Positions 23,826 to 32,770 of a DNA stretch of 64,000 bases are shown here, piece after piece (positions within the stretch are counted from its first letter, which is position 1; each line of letters opens with the position of its first letter). The stretch covers positions 1 to 64,000 of the forward strand of contig DASWHF010000045.1 in the NCBI GenBank assembly GCA_036393295.1, in the 5' to 3' direction. Origin of the DNA: DASWHF01 sp036393295 (GTDB taxonomy: Bacteria > Pseudomonadota > Gammaproteobacteria > Acidiferrobacterales > UBA6901). The notes beneath the pieces were generated by a model. The model did not search any database. It saw only the letters and a program-made list of their open reading frames with translations, and was not told the DNA's origin. Both the position numbers and the translations under genes were made by a program.

Positions 23826-24965
23826 ATGTCCGATCTGGACGACCTGCTCGAGCAGGAATTCCCGGTGGAACGGAATTTCCGCTACCTCAACCATGCCGCG
23901 GTCGCGCCCTGGCCGTTGCGCACCGGCAACGCGGTGCGCGCGTTCGCCGCCCAGAACGTCGACATGGGCGCGCGCGACTACAACGACTGGGTCGAGACCG
24001 AGCAGGGCCTGCGCCGCCGGCTCGCCGCGCTGGTCCATGCCCCCTCCCCCGACGACATCGCCCTTACCAAGAACACCTCCGAGGCGCTGTCCATGGTGGC
24101 CCACGGCTTTCCCTGGAACGACGGCGACAACGTGGTGATCGCCGCCGAGGAGTTCCCCTCCAACCGCATCGTCTGGGAATCGCTCGCGGGGCGCGGTGTG
24201 ACCACGCGCCCGGTGACGCTGACCGGCGTCGACGATCCCGAGACGGCGCTGCTCGCGGCGATCGACGGGCGCACGCGGATCCTGGCGGTGAGCTCGGTGC
24301 AGTATGGCCTCGGCCTGCGGGTGAAACTCAAGAAGCTCGGCGCCGCCTGCCGCGCGCGCGGCGTGGCCTTCTGCGTCGACGCCATTCAGGGTCTCGGCGT
24401 GTTCGACCATAATGTGCAGGCGGCGAACATCGATTTCCTCATGGCCGACGCCCACAAGTGGCTGCTCGGTCCGGAGGGCATCGCGGTGTTCTACTGCTCG
24501 GCGGCGTGGCGCGAGAAACTGACTCTGCATGAATACGGCTGGCACATGGTCGAGGACCTCTACGACTTCGAGCGCCGCGCCTGGCGGCCGGCGCGTTCGG
24601 CACGACGTTTCGAATGCGGCAGCCCCAACATGCTCGGCATCCACGCCTTGAGCGCCAGCCTGTCGCTGTTCGAGGAGATCGGGCTTCCGGTGATCGAGAA
24701 GCGCGTGCTGGCGCGCGCCGAATACCTGTTCGAGATCATCAAACAGTATCCCGATCTGGAGCTGTTGAGCGACCCGCGCCCCGGGCGCTATGCCGGCATC
24801 GTCACCTTCCGCCACCGTCGCCATGCCGTCGACAAGCTGTACGACGCGCTGCGCGGCCAGAATGTCGTGTGCGTGCCGCGCGGTGGCGGCATCCGCTTCT
24901 CGCCGCACTGCTATACGCGCATCGAGACCCTCCAGGAGGCGCTGGAGATCGCAAACTTATCTTAG
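23826..24965 (+). CDS. PLP-dependent class V aminotransferase family protein
   Basis: A 379-residue fold-type I enzyme. The N-terminal YLNHAAVAPWP, TKNTSEALSMVA (phosphate-binding region), D185 and Q188 in CVDAIQGLG, and H210-K211 in DAHKWLLGPEG (Schiff-base lysine) identify a class V aminotransferase/cysteine-desulfurase-like protein. No conserved cysteine loop of IscS is evident, so desulfurase activity is unlikely. The gene stands alone between divergent and convergent neighbours. Substrate unknown. Confidence 0.85.
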   Translation: MSDLDDLLEQEFPVERNFRYLNHAAVAPWPLRTGNAVRAFAAQNVDMGARDYNDWVETEQGLRRRLAALVHAPSPDDIALTKNTSEALSMVAHGFPWNDGDNVVIAAEEFPSNRIVWESLAGRGVTTRPVTLTGVDDPETALLAAIDGRTRILAVSSVQYGLGLRVKLKKLGAACRARGVAFCVDAIQGLGVFDHNVQAANIDFLMADAHKWLLGPEGIAVFYCSAAWREKLTLHEYGWHMVEDLYDFERRAWRPARSARRFECGSPNMLGIHALSASLSLFEEIGLPVIEKRVLARAEYLFEIIKQYPDLELLSDPRPGRYAGIVTFRHRRHAVDKLYDALRGQNVVCVPRGGGIRFSPHCYTRIETLQEALEIANLS

Positions 24966-25008
24966 TAATATCAATATATTACAAGTTATTTTTAATGTGA
25001 CGCCGCGT

Positions 25009-25791
25009 TCAGGCGGCGCGGCGCGCGGCGCGGAACAGCGTGAAGAAATTATCGGTAGTGACTTCAGCCATCTGTTCCAGGCTCACCCGGCGCAGCTCGG
25101 CCAACTGCTCGGCGACATGGCGCACATAGGCCGGCTCGTTGGTCCGGCCGCGATGCGGGACCGGCGCCAGGTAGGGCGAGTCGGTCTCGATCAGCAGGCG
25201 GTCCGCGGGCACCCGGCGGGCGACCTCGCGCAGCGCCTCGGCGTTGCGGAAGGTGACGATGCCGGAGAAGGAAATATAGAAATTCATATCGAGCGCCGCG
25301 CGCGCCGTCTCCCAGCTCTCGGTGAAGCAGTGCATCACCCCGCCGATGTCGGCGGCGCCCGCGTCGCGCATGAGGCGCAAGGTGTCGGCGGCGGCCTCGC
25401 GCGTATGGATAATGAGCGGCTTGCCGCAGGTCTTGGCGGCCGCGATGTGGCGGCGGAAGCGCTGCTGCTGCCAGCCCATGTCGCCCTGCGAGCGGTAGTA
25501 ATCGAGCCCGGTCTCGCCGATCGCCACCACGCGTTCGTCGTCGGCCAGCGCGATCAGCTCCTCGGCGCTCGGATCGCGCCCGTCGCGCTCGTTGGGGTGC
25601 ACGCCGACCGAGGCATAGATATGGTCGTGCGCATGCGCCAGCGCCCGCACCTGCGGGTAGTCCTCGAGATTCACCGCCACGCACAGCATGTAACCCACGC
25701 CCAGGTCCCGGGCGTTCTGCAGGACTTGCGGGAGTTGCTGGTGGAGGGGCTCGAAGTTGATGTGACAGTGCGAGTCGGTGAGCGGCGCCAT
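25009..25791 (-). CDS. TatD-family metal-dependent hydrolase
   Basis: A 260-residue TIM-barrel hydrolase with the family motifs DSHCHINF (metal His at the N-terminus), ASVGVHPNE, GETGLDYYR, PLIIHTREA, GVMHCFTES and LIETDSPYLAP. TatD/YcfH proteins act as DNases or related hydrolases. The gene is last in the long minus-strand run and starts one base after the stop of the pilZ-type gene, the conserved holB-pilZ-tatD order (as for E. coli ycfH next to holB). Confidence 0.93.
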   Translation of the reverse strand: MAPLTDSHCHINFEPLHQQLPQVLQNARDLGVGYMLCVAVNLEDYPQVRALAHAHDHIYASVGVHPNERDGRDPSAEELIALADDERVVAIGETGLDYYRSQGDMGWQQQRFRRHIAAAKTCGKPLIIHTREAAADTLRLMRDAGAADIGGVMHCFTESWETARAALDMNFYISFSGIVTFRNAEALREVARRVPADRLLIETDSPYLAPVPHRGRTNEPAYVRHVAEQLAELRRVSLEQMAEVTTDNFFTLFRAARRAA

Positions 25792-25792
25792 G

Positions 25793-26149
25793 TCACATCG
25801 TGTGGGTCGGTTTGTCGGAGTGCAGTTGGCCGGCCAGCAGTCCTTCGATCTTGTTGCGCGCCGCGCCCGAGTCCTTCTCGCTGAACTGGATGCCGATGCC
25901 GGCGGCGCGGCTGCCCTGGGCGCCGACCGGCGTCACCCAGACCACGTGCCCGGCGACCGGGATCTTTTCCTTGCTGTCCATGAGCGTCAGCAGCATGAAC
26001 ACCTCGTCGCCGATCTTGTAAGGTTTGCTGCTCGGGATGAAGATGCCGCCGCCCTTCACGTACGGCATGTAGGCGGCGTACAGGGCGCTTTTGTCTTTGA
26101 TCGTCAGGGAGAGTACTCCCGGACGCGCGATGTTCGGCACGGGCTTCAT
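25793..26149 (-). CDS. pilZ: PilZ-domain protein
   Basis: A 118-residue single PilZ domain of the type encoded beside holB. It lacks the RxxxR and D/NxSxxG c-di-GMP motifs of canonical PilZ domains and keeps the GGIFIP strand and GIGIQFSE end. The Pseudomonas/Xanthomonas PilZ at this locus works in type IV pilus formation without binding c-di-GMP; the same is expected here. It lies four bases after holB. Confidence 0.85.
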   Translation of the reverse strand: MKPVPNIARPGVLSLTIKDKSALYAAYMPYVKGGGIFIPSSKPYKIGDEVFMLLTLMDSKEKIPVAGHVVWVTPVGAQGSRAAGIGIQFSEKDSGAARNKIEGLLAGQLHSDKPTHTM

Positions 26150-26153
26150 TCAG

Positions 26154-27152
26154 TCAACCATGGGATGGAGAAAGCCGCGTCAGTCGGGCCCAGCGGATCA
26201 ATATGTCTTCCAACAACAGAAGCTCGTCCAGTGGGCCGCCCAGGAAATTCCTGCTCTCCGAAACGGAATCGAAAAACCGGTACAACTGATTCAAGTTTAA
26301 CTGCTTTTGAAGGTCATGCAACCGCCCCCGCAGATCGTGGTTGCCGAGCGCCGCCGCCGGGGCCTGGCGCGACCGGATCAGGTCGGCCAGCAGCCCCTGC
26401 AGCCAGGTCAGGGCCAAAGCGGCCCCGAACGCCTTCCAACGTCCGGCGCAGGCGAGCGGATCGCCCGCCCCCCGGGCCAACCCCTCCAGGTCCTCGAGCA
26501 GGGCCTCGCGCCCGGCGAGGAAATCCCCCTCCGCCAGCGCCAGGGCGCGCAGCGGGGCACCGCCGGTCAGGCCCAGCAGCACCCCTGCCGCCGCCGGCGC
26601 CACGCCTGCCCGGCCGAGCCAGTCCAGGGCGGCCGCCGTCGCCGGCGGGCGCACCGCGATCTGGGCGCAGCGGCTGCGAACCGTGGCCGGGAGCCGTGCC
26701 GGCCGGTCACTGACCAGCAGCAGGTAACTGTCCGCCGGCGGCTCCTCCAGCAGCTTGAGCAGGCTGTTGGCGGCATTGATGTTCATGGCGTCCGCCGGCG
26801 CGATGACCACCAGTCGCCGCGGCGCCAGATGCGGGCGCAGATAGAGAAAATCGGCGAGCGCGCGGATCTGGTCCACCAGGATCGCCCGGCCCGCCTCGGC
26901 CGGCGCGATCGGATGAAAATCCGGGTGGTTGCCGACCGCCAGCAGGTGACAGCTGCGGCAGCTCCCGCAGGCCGCGCCGTCCAGACCCGGTGCCAGGCAC
27001 AGCAGCCGCTTGGCCAGGTGCAGCGCCAGGTCGTGCTTGCCCAGGCCCGCCGGCCCGTGCAGCAGCAAGGCGTGGCCGAGACGCGTGAGGTCGGCGCCCA
27101 GGGTCGCGGCCAGCGGCTGGGTCCAGGGCGTCAGGCTCGGTTCGGGTTTCAT
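26154..27152 (-). CDS. holB: DNA polymerase III delta' subunit
   Basis: A 332-residue clamp-loader subunit. It has the AAA+ P-loop-like GPAGLGKHD (33-41), zinc cysteines (C52, C62, C65, C68), the sensor region LLKLLEEPPADSYLLL and the SRC motif (VRSRCAQ). The ATG at 27152 overlaps the tmk stop (ATGA), which settles the start against a longer antisense-like extension. tmk-holB-pilZ-tatD is a conserved order. Confidence 0.93.
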   Translation of the reverse strand: MKPEPSLTPWTQPLAATLGADLTRLGHALLLHGPAGLGKHDLALHLAKRLLCLAPGLDGAACGSCRSCHLLAVGNHPDFHPIAPAEAGRAILVDQIRALADFLYLRPHLAPRRLVVIAPADAMNINAANSLLKLLEEPPADSYLLLVSDRPARLPATVRSRCAQIAVRPPATAAALDWLGRAGVAPAAAGVLLGLTGGAPLRALALAEGDFLAGREALLEDLEGLARGAGDPLACAGRWKAFGAALALTWLQGLLADLIRSRQAPAAALGNHDLRGRLHDLQKQLNLNQLYRFFDSVSESRNFLGGPLDELLLLEDILIRWARLTRLSPSHG

Positions 27153-27769
27153 GGCAGCCACGGCGTCAGGACAGCGCGCAATTGCGCCTCGACCTCCGCG
27201 ACGCTCACGCGCGCGTCGATCACACGAAAGCGCTGCGGCTCGCGCCGGGCGGCGGCCAGGTAATGCGCGCGCACCCGCTCGAAGAATGCCTGTTCCTCGC
27301 GCTCGAAGCGGTCGGGCCGGGCGCGGCCGCCGGCGCGCGCCAGCCCCTCCTCCACCGGGATGTCGAACAGCAGCGTCAGGTCCGGCCGCAGCCCGCCCTG
27401 CACCCAGTCCTCCAGCACGGCGATGCGCGCGTCCGGGATACCGCGCCCGCCGCCTTGGTAGGCATAGGTGGCGTCGGTGAAGCGGTCGCACAGCACCCAG
27501 ATGCCGGCGTCGAGCGCCGGGCGGATGCGTTGCGCGATATGCTCGGCGCGGGCGGCGAACATCAACAATAGCTCGGCATCGGCGGCCATCGCGTCGCGGC
27601 CGTGCAGCAACAGCCCGCGGATGGCCTCGCCAAGTTCGGTGCCGCCCGGCTCGCGCGTGACCAGGAGCTTTACCCCGGCGTCGCGCAACAGGGCCTCGAT
27701 GAAGGCCAGGCTGGTGCTCTTGCCGGCGCCTTCGACGCCCTCGAGCGTGATGAACTGCCCGCGCGCCAT
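27149..27769 (-). CDS. tmk: Thymidylate kinase
   Basis: A 206-residue kinase phosphorylating dTMP to dTDP. The P-loop GVEGAGKST is at 11-19, REPGGTELGE follows, and DRFTDATYAYQGGGRG carries the DR motif and lid/base-binding region. Length matches bacterial Tmk. It starts six bases after mltG and overlaps holB by four bases. Confidence 0.95.
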   Translation of the reverse strand: MARGQFITLEGVEGAGKSTSLAFIEALLRDAGVKLLVTREPGGTELGEAIRGLLLHGRDAMAADAELLLMFAARAEHIAQRIRPALDAGIWVLCDRFTDATYAYQGGGRGIPDARIAVLEDWVQGGLRPDLTLLFDIPVEEGLARAGGRARPDRFEREEQAFFERVRAHYLAAARREPQRFRVIDARVSVAEVEAQLRAVLTPWLP

Positions 27770-27775
27770 GCCGGA

Positions 27776-28840
27776 CTAACGCGCCGCCCGCGTGGTGCGC
27801 GTGCCGGCTGGCGGCGCGCCCTTCGCGGACCCGGCGTTCGGGCGCTTGCGGCCCTGGAGCTGGTACTTCTCGACGGCGCGGTTGTGCTGCTCCAGGGTCT
27901 CGGAGAACTCGTGGCTGCCGTCGCCCCGCGAGACGAAATACAGGGCGCGCGTGGTCTCGGGATTGACCACCGCCTTGAGTGCCGCGCCGCTCGGCATGGC
28001 GATCGGGGTCGGTGGCAGGCCCTTGATGACATAGGTGTTGTAGGGCGTGGGGCCGCGCAGGTCGCGGGTGCGGATACGGCCGGTATAGGTATCGCCGAGG
28101 CCATAAATCACCGTCGGGTCGGTCTGCAGCCGCATCCCCATGCGCAGGCGGTTGGTGAACACGCCGGCGATCAGGCCACGCTCCCCGGCGAGCCCGGTCT
28201 CCTTTTCGACGATGGACGCCAGGATCAGCGCCTCGTCCGGAGACTCGAGCGGCAGATCGGCGGCGCGGTTCGCCCAGGCCTCGTGCAGGTGCCGATCCAT
28301 TTTGTCGAAGGCACGCTGCAGGATCAGCAGGTCCGACATGCCGGCCGGATAGTAATAGGTATCCGGATAGAAGCGCCCTTCCGGATGCATGCCCGGGTAA
28401 CCGAGGCTCGCCATGACCTGTTCCGGCTTGAGGTTGTGCAGTGTGCGCGTCACGCGCGGCGCTGCCGCCAGCGCCTGCATCATCTGCTTGAAGTTCCAGC
28501 CCTCGATGACGGTGAACGGGTATTCGACGACGCGCCCGGCGACCACCTGATCGAGCAGCTCCATGGCGGTGATGCCGGTGCGGAACCGGTACTCGCCGGT
28601 CTTGAGTTGACGCTGCTGGCCCTTGAGATAGGCGAGCACCACCAGGGTGTGGGGATCCGGCAGGACGTTCTGCTCATAGAGCTGCCGCGAGAAGGCCTTG
28701 AGCGCGGTACCCGGCTCGACGACGTAGATCCGCGCCTCGGGCGCGAGGTGCGTAACGCTGAACCAGTAGAGATAGCCGCCGGCGATCAGCAGCACGGCGG
28801 CGATGCCGGCCGCAAAGGCCTTCAGGAAGAAATTAATCAT
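27776..28840 (-). CDS. mltG: Endolytic murein transglycosylase MltG (YceG)
   Basis: A 354-residue inner-membrane enzyme that cuts nascent glycan strands. It has a short cytosolic head, one membrane helix (about 6-26), a LysM-like part and the YceG catalytic region with EKETGLAGERG (catalytic Glu), FTNRLRMGMRLQTDPTVIYG and TPYNTYVIKGLPPTPIA. The ATG at 28840 (MINFFLK) gives a normal anchor and overlaps pabC by eight bases. The tail after residue 320 is basic and disordered. Confidence 0.93.
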   Translation of the reverse strand: MINFFLKAFAAGIAAVLLIAGGYLYWFSVTHLAPEARIYVVEPGTALKAFSRQLYEQNVLPDPHTLVVLAYLKGQQRQLKTGEYRFRTGITAMELLDQVVAGRVVEYPFTVIEGWNFKQMMQALAAAPRVTRTLHNLKPEQVMASLGYPGMHPEGRFYPDTYYYPAGMSDLLILQRAFDKMDRHLHEAWANRAADLPLESPDEALILASIVEKETGLAGERGLIAGVFTNRLRMGMRLQTDPTVIYGLGDTYTGRIRTRDLRGPTPYNTYVIKGLPPTPIAMPSGAALKAVVNPETTRALYFVSRGDGSHEFSETLEQHNRAVEKYQLQGRKRPNAGSAKGAPPAGTRTTRAAR

Positions 28841-29663
28841 ATTGCCGGAAGCACTGCGCACCAGCAGTCGCCTTCTGTAGCGTTTGCGTAAGCTCGCCAA
28901 TCGGAAAGTCCCGGTCGTCCAATCGCCGCACCGGCCACAGGCCGATGAGGCTGTTGGTCAGAAACATCTCGTCCGCCGCCGCGAGTTCCGCGGCCGGCAC
29001 ACCGCGCTCCGCCACGGCGATGCCCAGGGCGCGCGCCGCCTCCAGCACCTCGGCGCGCATCACGCCGGCGACGCCGGATTGTGACAGGTCCGGCGTGATT
29101 AGGGTACCCCTCGACACCAGGAACAGGTTGCTCATCGTGCCCTCGATGACGCAGCCGTCGGCGTCGCTGAGCAGCCCTTCGGCGAATTCATCGCGCCATT
29201 CGCGGCGCGCCAGCACCTGCTCGAGGCGGTTGAGGTGCTTGATGCCGGCGAGCAGCGGATTGCGGCCGATCGTCGTGCGACAGCGGCGCACCATTACGCC
29301 GCGCACGGCGCTCAAAGGGTCGTGATCCGGCCACGGCAGGCTGAGCAGGATGCGCCGCGTGCGGGCGTCGTCCGGCGGCGCGTAGCCGCGCCCGCCGCCG
29401 CCGCGCGTCACGATGAGCTTGACGACGGCGCGCGGCCCCGCGTCCCGGCACAGCGCGGCGAGCTCGTCGCTCAAGCCTTGCGCGTCGGGCGCGAGCAGGC
29501 CGAGGCGCGCGCAGCCGCGGCGCAGGCGTTCGAGGTGCCGCTCCCACAACAGCGGCCGCCCGGCGCACACCGCCACGGTCTCGAACACGCCGTCGCCGTA
29601 GTGCAGGCCGCGGTCGTCGAGCGGCAGGCTGTCGGCTGCTCGGCCGTCGACCAGCGCCTTCAT
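28833..29663 (-). CDS. pabC: Aminodeoxychorismate lyase
   Basis: A 276-residue fold-type IV PLP enzyme that converts aminodeoxychorismate to p-aminobenzoate and pyruvate for folate synthesis. The family pattern is clear: GLHYGDGVFETVAV near the start, the Schiff-base lysine in LAGIKHLNRLEQV, and DGCVIEGTMSNLF. It overlaps pabB by four bases and mltG by eight, so synthesis is coupled. A branched-chain or D-amino-acid transaminase is less likely given the neighbours. Confidence 0.92.
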   Translation of the reverse strand: MKALVDGRAADSLPLDDRGLHYGDGVFETVAVCAGRPLLWERHLERLRRGCARLGLLAPDAQGLSDELAALCRDAGPRAVVKLIVTRGGGGRGYAPPDDARTRRILLSLPWPDHDPLSAVRGVMVRRCRTTIGRNPLLAGIKHLNRLEQVLARREWRDEFAEGLLSDADGCVIEGTMSNLFLVSRGTLITPDLSQSGVAGVMRAEVLEAARALGIAVAERGVPAAELAAADEMFLTNSLIGLWPVRRLDDRDFPIGELTQTLQKATAGAQCFRQYD

Positions 29664-31030
29664 GCGGTCGCCTCGGCGGGGCACAAGGCGTTCAACAGCC
29701 CGCGCGCCTTCGCGCGGGTCTCGTCGAGCTCGCGCTCGACCTGCGAGTCGGCGACGATGCCGCCGCCGGCGCGCCAGGCGATCGTGGCGCCGTCCTGCAC
29801 CAGTGTGCGGATGAGGATATTGAGATCCAGGCTGCCGTCGCGGTTGAGATAACCCATCGAGCCGGTGTAGGCGCCGCGCGCACCGTCCTCCAGTTCGGCG
29901 ATGATCTGCATGGTGCGCACCTTCGGGCAGCCGGTGATGGTGCCGCCGGGGAACACCGCGCGGATCACCTGCGCCGGGGTCACGCCGGCGCGCAGGCGGC
30001 CCTCGACCTGCGAGACGATATGGTGCACATGCCGGTAGCTCTCGACCACGAGGCGCTCGGCGACCCGCACGCTGCCGGTGGCGCACACCCGGCCGAGGTC
30101 GTTGCGCTCCAGGTCAAGCAGCATGACGTGCTCGGCGCGCTCCTTGGGATTGCGCGGCAGCTCGCGCGTGCGGGCGAGGTCGTCCGCGGCGTCGCGACCG
30201 CGCGGATAGGTGCCGGCGATCGGGCGCGTCACGATGCGGCCGTCGCGCACGCTCACCAGCCGCTCGGGCGAGGAGCTGATCACCGCGCGCTCCGCGTCGA
30301 GCCGCATCAGGCCGGCGAACGGCGCGGGATTGGCGGCCCGCAGTCGCCGGTAGACGTCGACCGGGCGCGGGGCCCGCGCCAGCCGCGCATGCCAGCCGCG
30401 CGACAGGTTCACCTGGAACACGTCGCCGGCGCGGATGTAATCGAGCACGCGCGCGATGCGCGCCCGGTACCGGTCCGGGTCCTCCTCCTGCCAATCGACC
30501 AGCTCGACGTCCGCCGGCGAGGCGCGTAGCGTCGCGAGGTCGGCACGCATGCGGGCCAGGCGTGCGTCGGCGCGGTCGTCGTCCTCGCTGACCAGCCAGC
30601 AGCGGCGCTCGACATGATCGCGGACGATCGCCGCCGGAAAACGCGTCGCCAGCGCGACCGGCAGGCGCGCATCGCGCCTGAGCGGCGCCAGACACGGCTC
30701 GATCGACTCGGCCAGCTCGTAGCTCAGGAACAGGAACCAGCCGCCGCTGAACGGCAGTGCCGAGGGCGGCGCCGGTGCGCGCGACTCGGCCCGCCACCAG
30801 CCATCGAGGGCGTCGAGGAAACCCTCGCCGCGCGCAACCCCGTCCAGCGCGACGACCGCGCCGTCCCACCTGAGGTGGGCGCCCGGAAAGGCGAACAGAA
30901 TGTCATGGCGTGCCTGCGGCGTACCGCGCGCGACGCTCTCGAGCAGATGCGGGTAGCGTTCGGGAAATCCCGCGTGCAGATCGGCGAGATCGGGAAAACC
31001 GTCGAGACTGACGCAGCGTGGGTCGGACAT
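29660..31030 (-). CDS. pabB: Aminodeoxychorismate synthase component I
   Basis: A 456-residue chorismate-binding enzyme forming aminodeoxychorismate. The C-terminal half has the family signature (PIAGTYPRGRD, DLERNDLGRVC, GGTITGCPKVRTMQIIAELE, YTGSMGYLNRDGS). The N-terminal half holds the sugar-nucleotide-like binding part with FLFLSYELAESIEP. The PabB-type PIAGT, where TrpE has PxAGT, agrees with the adjacent pabC. The ATG at 31030 is used because the longer frame runs into fabF. No pabA gene is in the window. Confidence 0.92.
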   Translation of the reverse strand: MSDPRCVSLDGFPDLADLHAGFPERYPHLLESVARGTPQARHDILFAFPGAHLRWDGAVVALDGVARGEGFLDALDGWWRAESRAPAPPSALPFSGGWFLFLSYELAESIEPCLAPLRRDARLPVALATRFPAAIVRDHVERRCWLVSEDDDRADARLARMRADLATLRASPADVELVDWQEEDPDRYRARIARVLDYIRAGDVFQVNLSRGWHARLARAPRPVDVYRRLRAANPAPFAGLMRLDAERAVISSSPERLVSVRDGRIVTRPIAGTYPRGRDAADDLARTRELPRNPKERAEHVMLLDLERNDLGRVCATGSVRVAERLVVESYRHVHHIVSQVEGRLRAGVTPAQVIRAVFPGGTITGCPKVRTMQIIAELEDGARGAYTGSMGYLNRDGSLDLNILIRTLVQDGATIAWRAGGGIVADSQVERELDETRAKARGLLNALCPAEATA

Positions 31031-31050
31031 GGGCCGCGGCGCGGCCGCGC

Positions 31051-32292
31051 TCAGGCGATGCGGCGCATCACCAGCGTGCCGTTGGTGCCGCCGAAGCCGA
31101 AGGAGTTGGACAGCGCCACGTCGATGTCGAGATCGCGCGCGGTGTTCGGCACGTAGTCGAGGTCGCACTCCGGGTCGGGGGTGATGAGATTGATGGTCGG
31201 CGGCGCCACGCGGTGGTGGATGGCGAGCGCGGTGTACACCGCCTCGATGCCGCCGGCGGCGCCCAGCAGGTGGCCGGTCATGGACTTGGTCGAGCTCATC
31301 GCGACCCGGCGCGCGTGATCGCCGAACGCGAGCTTGGCGGCCGCGGTCTCGGCCTTGTCGCCGAGCGGCGTGGACGTGCCGTGGGCGTTGACGTACTGCA
31401 CCTGGTCGGGATTGACGCCGGCGTTGCGCAGCGCGTTGCGCATGCAGCGCGCTGCGCCCTCGCCGCCCGGCGCCGGGCTGGTCATGTGATAGGCGTCGCC
31501 GCTCATGCCGAAACCGGCGAGCTCGGCATAGATGCGCGCGCCGCGCCGGCGGGCATGCTCGTACTCCTCCAGCACCACGATGCCGGCGCCCTCACCCAGC
31601 ACGAAACCGTCGCGGTCCTTGTCCCAGGGGCGACTGGCGGTGGCCGGGTCGTCGTTGCGCGTGCTGAGCGCCCGCGCGTTGCCGAAGCCGGCCATGCCGG
31701 TCGGCGTGACCGAGGACTCGGCGCCGCCGGCGACCATCACATCGGCGTCGCCGTACTCGATGAGCCGTCCGGCGTCGCCGATGGCATGGGTGGCGGTGGT
31801 GCAGGCCGTCACCATCGCCAGGTTCGGGCCCTGCATGCCGTACAGGATCGACAGATTGCCGGAGATCATATTGATGATGCTCATCGGGATGTAGAACGGC
31901 GAGATGCGGCGCGGACCCTTCTCGATCAGGGTGCGCGTGCCGGCCTCGATGGTGTGCAGGCCGCCGATGCCGGAGCCGATGTGTACGCCGATGCGCTCGG
32001 CGTTCGCCTCGGTGACGGTAATTCCCGAATCCTTGATCGCTTCGATACCGGCGGCCATGCCGAGCTGCATGAAGCGGTCCATCTTGCGCGCTTCCTTCTC
32101 CGACAGGAATACCGTCGGATCGAAGCCCTTGACCTCGCCGGCGATCATCGACGGGAAGCCGGTGGCGTCGAACTGCGTGATCAGCCCGATGCCGTTGCGG
32201 CCCTCGACGATGCCCTGCCAGTTGTCACGGAGACCGATCCCGAGCGGGGAGACGATGCCCATGCCGGTGATCACGACGCGCCGCTTGCTCAA
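31051..32292 (-). CDS. fabF: 3-oxoacyl-ACP synthase II
   Basis: A 413-residue condensing enzyme for fatty-acid elongation. Nucleophile C164 is in VTACTTATHAIG, with H304 (NAHGTSTPLGD), K336 and H341 (STKSMTGHLLGAAGG) completing the active site. Length is normal. It follows acpP after a terminator-like hairpin, so it is probably expressed at a lower level than acpP. Confidence 0.96.
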   Translation of the reverse strand: MSKRRVVITGMGIVSPLGIGLRDNWQGIVEGRNGIGLITQFDATGFPSMIAGEVKGFDPTVFLSEKEARKMDRFMQLGMAAGIEAIKDSGITVTEANAERIGVHIGSGIGGLHTIEAGTRTLIEKGPRRISPFYIPMSIINMISGNLSILYGMQGPNLAMVTACTTATHAIGDAGRLIEYGDADVMVAGGAESSVTPTGMAGFGNARALSTRNDDPATASRPWDKDRDGFVLGEGAGIVVLEEYEHARRRGARIYAELAGFGMSGDAYHMTSPAPGGEGAARCMRNALRNAGVNPDQVQYVNAHGTSTPLGDKAETAAAKLAFGDHARRVAMSSTKSMTGHLLGAAGGIEAVYTALAIHHRVAPPTINLITPDPECDLDYVPNTARDLDIDVALSNSFGFGGTNGTLVMRRIA

Positions 32293-32358
32293 TGCTGGTG
32301 CCTCTTAACCGCTATGGAAGAGAAGGATGCGTCCGGCCCCTGACCGGGCGCCGGAAAC

Positions 32359-32395
32359 CAAAAAGGCCGCCGCCACGCGCTGTGGTCGGCGGCCC
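32359..32395 (-). terminator. Terminator/attenuator between acpP and fabF
   Basis: Read on the minus strand, GGCCGCCGACCAC pairs with GTGGCGGCGGCC (one bulge or mismatch) around AGCGC and is followed by five Ts. It lies 26 bases after the acpP stop and before fabF, which would let acpP mRNA exceed fabF mRNA. Confidence 0.8.
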
Positions 32396-32420
32396 GATCA
32401 GACACGACAATCCCGACGAC

Positions 32421-32657
32421 TTATTTGAGATGCGCGTTGATGTAATCGATCGCCTGCTTGACGGTGGTGATCTTCTCGGCTTCCTCGTCGGGGATTTCGC
32501 AATCGAACTCCTCCTCCAGGGCCATGACCAGCTCCACCGTATCGAGCGAGTCCGCGCCGAGGTCGTCGACGAAAGACGATTCCTTGGTGACTTCGCTCTC
32601 GTTCACGCCGAGCTGCTCCACGACGATCTTCATGACGCGCTCATCTACACTGCTCAT
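32421..32657 (-). CDS. acpP: Acyl carrier protein
   Basis: A 78-residue acidic protein with the phosphopantetheine site S37 in DDLGADSLDTVEL and the usual helix III EEEFDCEIPDEEAEKI. It carries growing acyl chains. GGAGG lies 11 bases before the ATG at 32657. A possible own promoter on the minus strand is TGGACT-19-TACTAT at 32716-32746, which is weak. A terminator follows. Confidence 0.97.
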   Translation of the reverse strand: MSSVDERVMKIVVEQLGVNESEVTKESSFVDDLGADSLDTVELVMALEEEFDCEIPDEEAEKITTVKQAIDYINAHLK

Positions 32658-32770
32658 AGTTGCTTTGTCCTCCAACAGATTGCCGAAAATGGGCTGACCG
32701 GCCTCGGAAGGCCGCATAGTAAACACGAATCACCCGGTTTAGTCCACCCGCACGCCGCGCGCGGGGAAAA

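Noticed and set aside
23826..24965. Cysteine desulfurase (IscS/SufS)
   Set aside because: Fold and lysine fit class V aminotransferases, but no conserved active-site cysteine loop is evident and no isc or suf genes adjoin.
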